DNA of 11,254 nucleotides from an uncultured Actinomycetes bacterium (GTDB lineage Bacteria; Actinomycetota; Actinomycetes; S36-B12). Below, one piece after another: positions 7,751 to 11,254 of this stretch. Position 1 is the stretch's first letter. The number at the start of each line of letters is the position of its first letter. Under the pieces are notes generated by a model. The model was not told where the DNA came from. It searched no databases and saw only the letters and a list, made by a program, of their open reading frames with translations. The translations under genes were made by a program, and so were the position numbers. The stretch covers positions 1 through 11,254 of the forward strand of contig CAJXUJ010000027.1 in assembly GCA_913061025.1 (NCBI GenBank). Reading direction: 5' to 3'.

Positions 7751-8512
7751 TTAGGCCTTCGCGAGGTCGGTGAAGCGCTCGTAACCCTCGGCCTCAAGCA
7801 CCTCGGCAAGCTCCGGACCGCCGGTCTCCACGATGCGTCCACCCGCGAAGACGTTCACCACGTCCGGCTTGATGTACCGCAGGATGCGCGTGTAGTGGGT
7901 GATCAGCAAGATCCCAGCGTTGGTCTCCTCGGTGAACTTGTTGACGCCCTCGGAGACGATGCGCAAAGCATCGACGTCGAGACCGGAGTCCGTTTCGTCG
8001 AGGATGGCGATCTTCGGCTTCAGCAGCGACAACTGCAGGATCTCGTGGCGCTTCTTCTCGCCGCCGGAGAAGCCTTCGTTGACGTTGCGCTCAGCGAACG
8101 ACGGATCCATCTGCAAACCGGCCATCGAATCCTTGACCTCACCGATCCACGTCCGCAGCTTGGGCGCCTCACCACGAACGGCCGTAGCCGAGGTCCGCAG
8201 GAAGTTCGAAACCGAGACCCCAGGGATCTCGACCGGGTACTGCATGGCGAGGAACAGTCCTGCCCGTGCCCGCTCATCGACGCTCATCTCGAGGACGTCT
8301 TGACCATCGAGGGTGATGGAACCCTGGGTGACGACGTACTTCGGATGACCGGCGATGACGTAGGCCAAGGTCGACTTCCCCGAACCATTCGGACCCATGA
8401 CGGCCTGGGTGCGACCCGATTCGACGGTGAGGTCAACGCCCTTAAGGATCGGCGTTTCGCCGGCGTCGGTGACGACGCTTGCGTGCAGATCCTTGATTTC
8501 CAATGTGCTCAT
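7751..8512 (-). CDS. sufC: Fe-S cluster assembly ATPase SufC
   Basis: This 253-residue ABC-type ATPase lacks membrane segments and powers the SufBCD scaffold by driving its conformational change. Motifs: Walker A GPNGSGKST (40-48), Q-loop Gln91 in LAMQYPVEIPGV, signature FSGGEKKR (148-155), Walker B IAILDE with Glu173, D-loop TDSGLD (174-179) and H-loop His206 in ITHYTRIL. The QYPVEIPGV and ETDSGLDVDAL stretches are diagnostic of SufC within ABC ATPases. The ATG 8512 has AAGGA six bases upstream that overlaps the stop codon of the ferredoxin gene, so it is read in the same message. Length is typical. sufS follows after three bases. Confidence 0.97.
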   Translation of the reverse strand: MSTLEIKDLHASVVTDAGETPILKGVDLTVESGRTQAVMGPNGSGKSTLAYVIAGHPKYVVTQGSITLDGQDVLEMSVDERARAGLFLAMQYPVEIPGVSVSNFLRTSATAVRGEAPKLRTWIGEVKDSMAGLQMDPSFAERNVNEGFSGGEKKRHEILQLSLLKPKIAILDETDSGLDVDALRIVSEGVNKFTEETNAGILLITHYTRILRYIKPDVVNVFAGGRIVETGGPELAEVLEAEGYERFTDLAKA

Positions 8513-8521
8513 GGTGATTCC

Positions 8522-8875
8522 TTACGCTTCGTTTGATTCGAACTGGGGACGGGGGTCGATCATGATTCGGGCCGCATCGCCATCGCCGACGATTTCGACC
8601 CGGTAGGTGGGCACTGGCTCCAAAGCGGGCAACGACAACGGCTTGCCCGTCTTCAGATCGAACTGAGAGCCATGCAGCCAGCACTCAAGCGCACAACCCT
8701 CGACCTCACCCTCGGAGAGGTCGACGTCAGCGTGCGAGCACTTGTTCCCGATGGCGAAGATGCCCTCGGCGCACTTGACGAGCGCAATGTCCTGACCGTC
8801 GGCCTCGATCTTCATGGCCGTGTCCATGGCGAGATCGCCGACGGCGGCGGCGTCTACCAAGGCCCCGGCGCTCAC
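8522..8875 (-). CDS. Rieske-type [2Fe-2S] ferredoxin
   Basis: This 117-residue protein is a small soluble Rieske protein with both halves of the cluster motif: Cys46-x-His48 (KCSHADV) and Cys65-x-x-His68 (ECWLHGSQFDL). These two Cys and two His residues hold a [2Fe-2S] cluster, and the surrounding GKPLSLPALEPVPTYRVEI stretch is standard for the ferredoxin subunit of non-heme-iron (bacterial ring-hydroxylating) dioxygenases. Here no oxygenase is nearby. The gene lies between sufD and sufC, a placement often seen in actinobacterial suf operons, and the protein may supply electrons to cluster assembly or be an early client. The GTG start at 8875 forms GTGA with the sufD stop, with GGAGG seven bases upstream. 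No signal peptide or membrane segment is present. Its partner and role are unknown. Confidence 0.93.
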   Translation of the reverse strand: MSAGALVDAAAVGDLAMDTAMKIEADGQDIALVKCAEGIFAIGNKCSHADVDLSEGEVEGCALECWLHGSQFDLKTGKPLSLPALEPVPTYRVEIVGDGDAARIMIDPRPQFESNEA

Positions 8876-10019
8876 TGGACGTCCTCCGAGACCTGCTCCT
8901 CGAGAGCCTCCATGCCGATGCGCTCTTCGATACGGCGCAGGACGTCGTCGCGGAGCTCGGCGTCCTTGACCTTGGCAAGAACATCGACGAAGAACCCACG
9001 CACCACCAGTTGACGGGCGAGGTTCTCGGGGATGCCCCGGGACTCGAGGTAGAACAACTGCTCGTCATCGAATCGTCCGGTCGCACTCGCGTGGCCGGCG
9101 CTGACAACGTCTCCCGTCTCCAACTCCAAGTTGGGGACGGAGTCGGCCCGGGGGCCATCGTTGAGCAGCAGATTCCGGTTGAGTTCGTACGTCTCAATTC
9201 CCGTTGCCTCACGCCGAACCAGGACGTCACCGATCCACACGGTGTGCGCGGACTCACCCGAGAGAGCGCCCTTGAACACAACGTTGCTGGAGCAGTTCGG
9301 CTGGTTGTGGTCGACGAAGATGCGGAACTCCTGGAACTGCTCGTCGGCCGCCAAGAACGCACCGAGCAACTCCGCAGAACCTCCCGGGCCTGCGTAGCGA
9401 ACAGACTGTTGAAGCCTGATCACCGAACCACCAAGGGCGATCGACAAGCCGAGGAACTGAGCATCGCGTCCCACCGTGGTGGCCCACTGCCAGATGTGCC
9501 GGCTCGTGCGAGGACCGTCGTACAACGTCAAGACGGTGAGATCTGCTTGGTCCGCGACGTCGGTCACCAGGATGCCGCTGATGTCCGAGGTCATGTCCAA
9601 CCGAAGGACGACGGTGGCCTTCGAGAAGGCACCCGCCGAGATCTCGATCCGTCCGTAGTTCGCGGCCGCCGGGGCCGTGAGGTCTACGACGATGACGTCC
9701 GCTACCTGGGCTTCAGCCGGGATGTCGATGGAGACGACGTCTGCAGCCTTGGTTCGAGCCAACGCGGAGGGCAGGTCGGTCGCCACCCACTGAGCGGATG
9801 ACTCCACCGCTGAGGTGTCCGCCGATGCCGGACGCACCGAGACAAACTCACCCGACGCCGCGGCAACCGTTCCCCAGTCTCCGGGCGCGAAGAAGTCGCG
9901 GATCTTGTCGATGGGCGTGAATCGCCACTCTTCCTCACGTCCGTGGGGAACGTCGTGATCACTCGGATCGTTCGACAGCACCCGCGGCGCGAGATCGGAG
10001 GGCGGAGCTTGAACAGCAC

Positions 10020-10023
<4 letters not shown>
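8872..10023 (-). CDS. sufD: Fe-S cluster assembly protein SufD
   Basis: This 383-residue protein is the SufD member of the SufBC2D scaffold complex. The N-terminal region carries EEWRFTPIDKIRDFFAP (31-47, the usual SufD opening), the middle is a beta-helix rich in hydrophobic strands, and the C-terminus has the paired signature DHNQPNCSSNVVFKGAL (238-254), AHTVWIGDVLVR and LNDGPRADSVPNLE, followed by AGHASATGRFDDEQLFYLESRGI. His311 corresponds to the cluster-associated His360 of E. coli SufD as I recall it. The start GTG 10023 forms GTGA with the sufB stop, with AAGGAG seven bases upstream (10031-10036). The 3' end overlaps the ferredoxin start. Length is a little short of the E. coli protein, as usual for actinobacteria. 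SufD differs from its paralogue SufB in having the EEWRF start. Confidence 0.95.

Positions 10024-11254
<1,231 letters not shown>

Noticed and set aside
9010..9801. Plus-strand open frame of 263 codons opposite sufD
   Set aside because: Antisense shadow of sufD, no recognisable domain and no plausible start signals.

Overview
The window looks like chromosomal DNA of a moderately GC-rich actinobacterium. The evidence is the gene content (DUF3099 membrane protein, dodecin, SUF cluster using SufU rather than SufE, a DUF59/SufT protein and a Rieske ferredoxin inside the cluster), frequent GTG starts, TAnnnT -10 boxes lying directly in front of start codons, and 4-base stop/start overlaps. Genus cannot be told from this sequence.

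Layout. Positions 1-261: a possible hairpin and a small dodecin gene on the minus strand. Positions 333-1397: two plus-strand genes, a DUF3099 membrane protein and a SURF1-family cytochrome oxidase assembly factor, both apparently starting at the first base of their transcripts. Positions 1394-11254: one continuous minus-strand block. In transcription order (right to left) it is sufB (5' end outside the window), sufD, Rieske ferredoxin, sufC, sufS, sufU, sufT (DUF59), then an ABC-F ATPase, an enoyl-CoA hydratase/isomerase-family protein and an ABC exporter half-transporter. The exporter converges on the SURF1 gene and their stop codons overlap.

How the genes work together. The right 5.6 kb is a nearly complete SUF iron-sulfur cluster assembly operon. 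SufS takes sulfur from cysteine, SufU relays it, SufB-SufC-SufD is the ATP-dependent scaffold, and SufT (DUF59) is a maturation/transfer factor. The Rieske ferredoxin between sufD and sufC is itself a [2Fe-2S] protein and could be a client or an electron donor. Genes from sufB to sufT overlap by 4 nt or sit within about 15 nt of each other, most with clear Shine-Dalgarno sequences, as expected of one translationally coupled transcript. The ABC-F, hydratase-like and exporter genes form a second coupled group that may have its own promoter at about 5629-5634. Both groups resemble, from memory, the Mycobacterium tuberculosis Rv1460-Rv1473 neighbourhood.

The window is mainly a conserved housekeeping region and I see no clearly new system. 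The points worth checking are residue changes in the hydratase-like protein and SURF1, the likely leaderless transcripts, the position of the Rieske gene, and the 3'-overlapping convergent genes. Protein-coding genes account for nearly all the sequence; the only non-coding gaps over 40 bases are 1-48, 262-332, 666-707 and 5620-5667, each described below.
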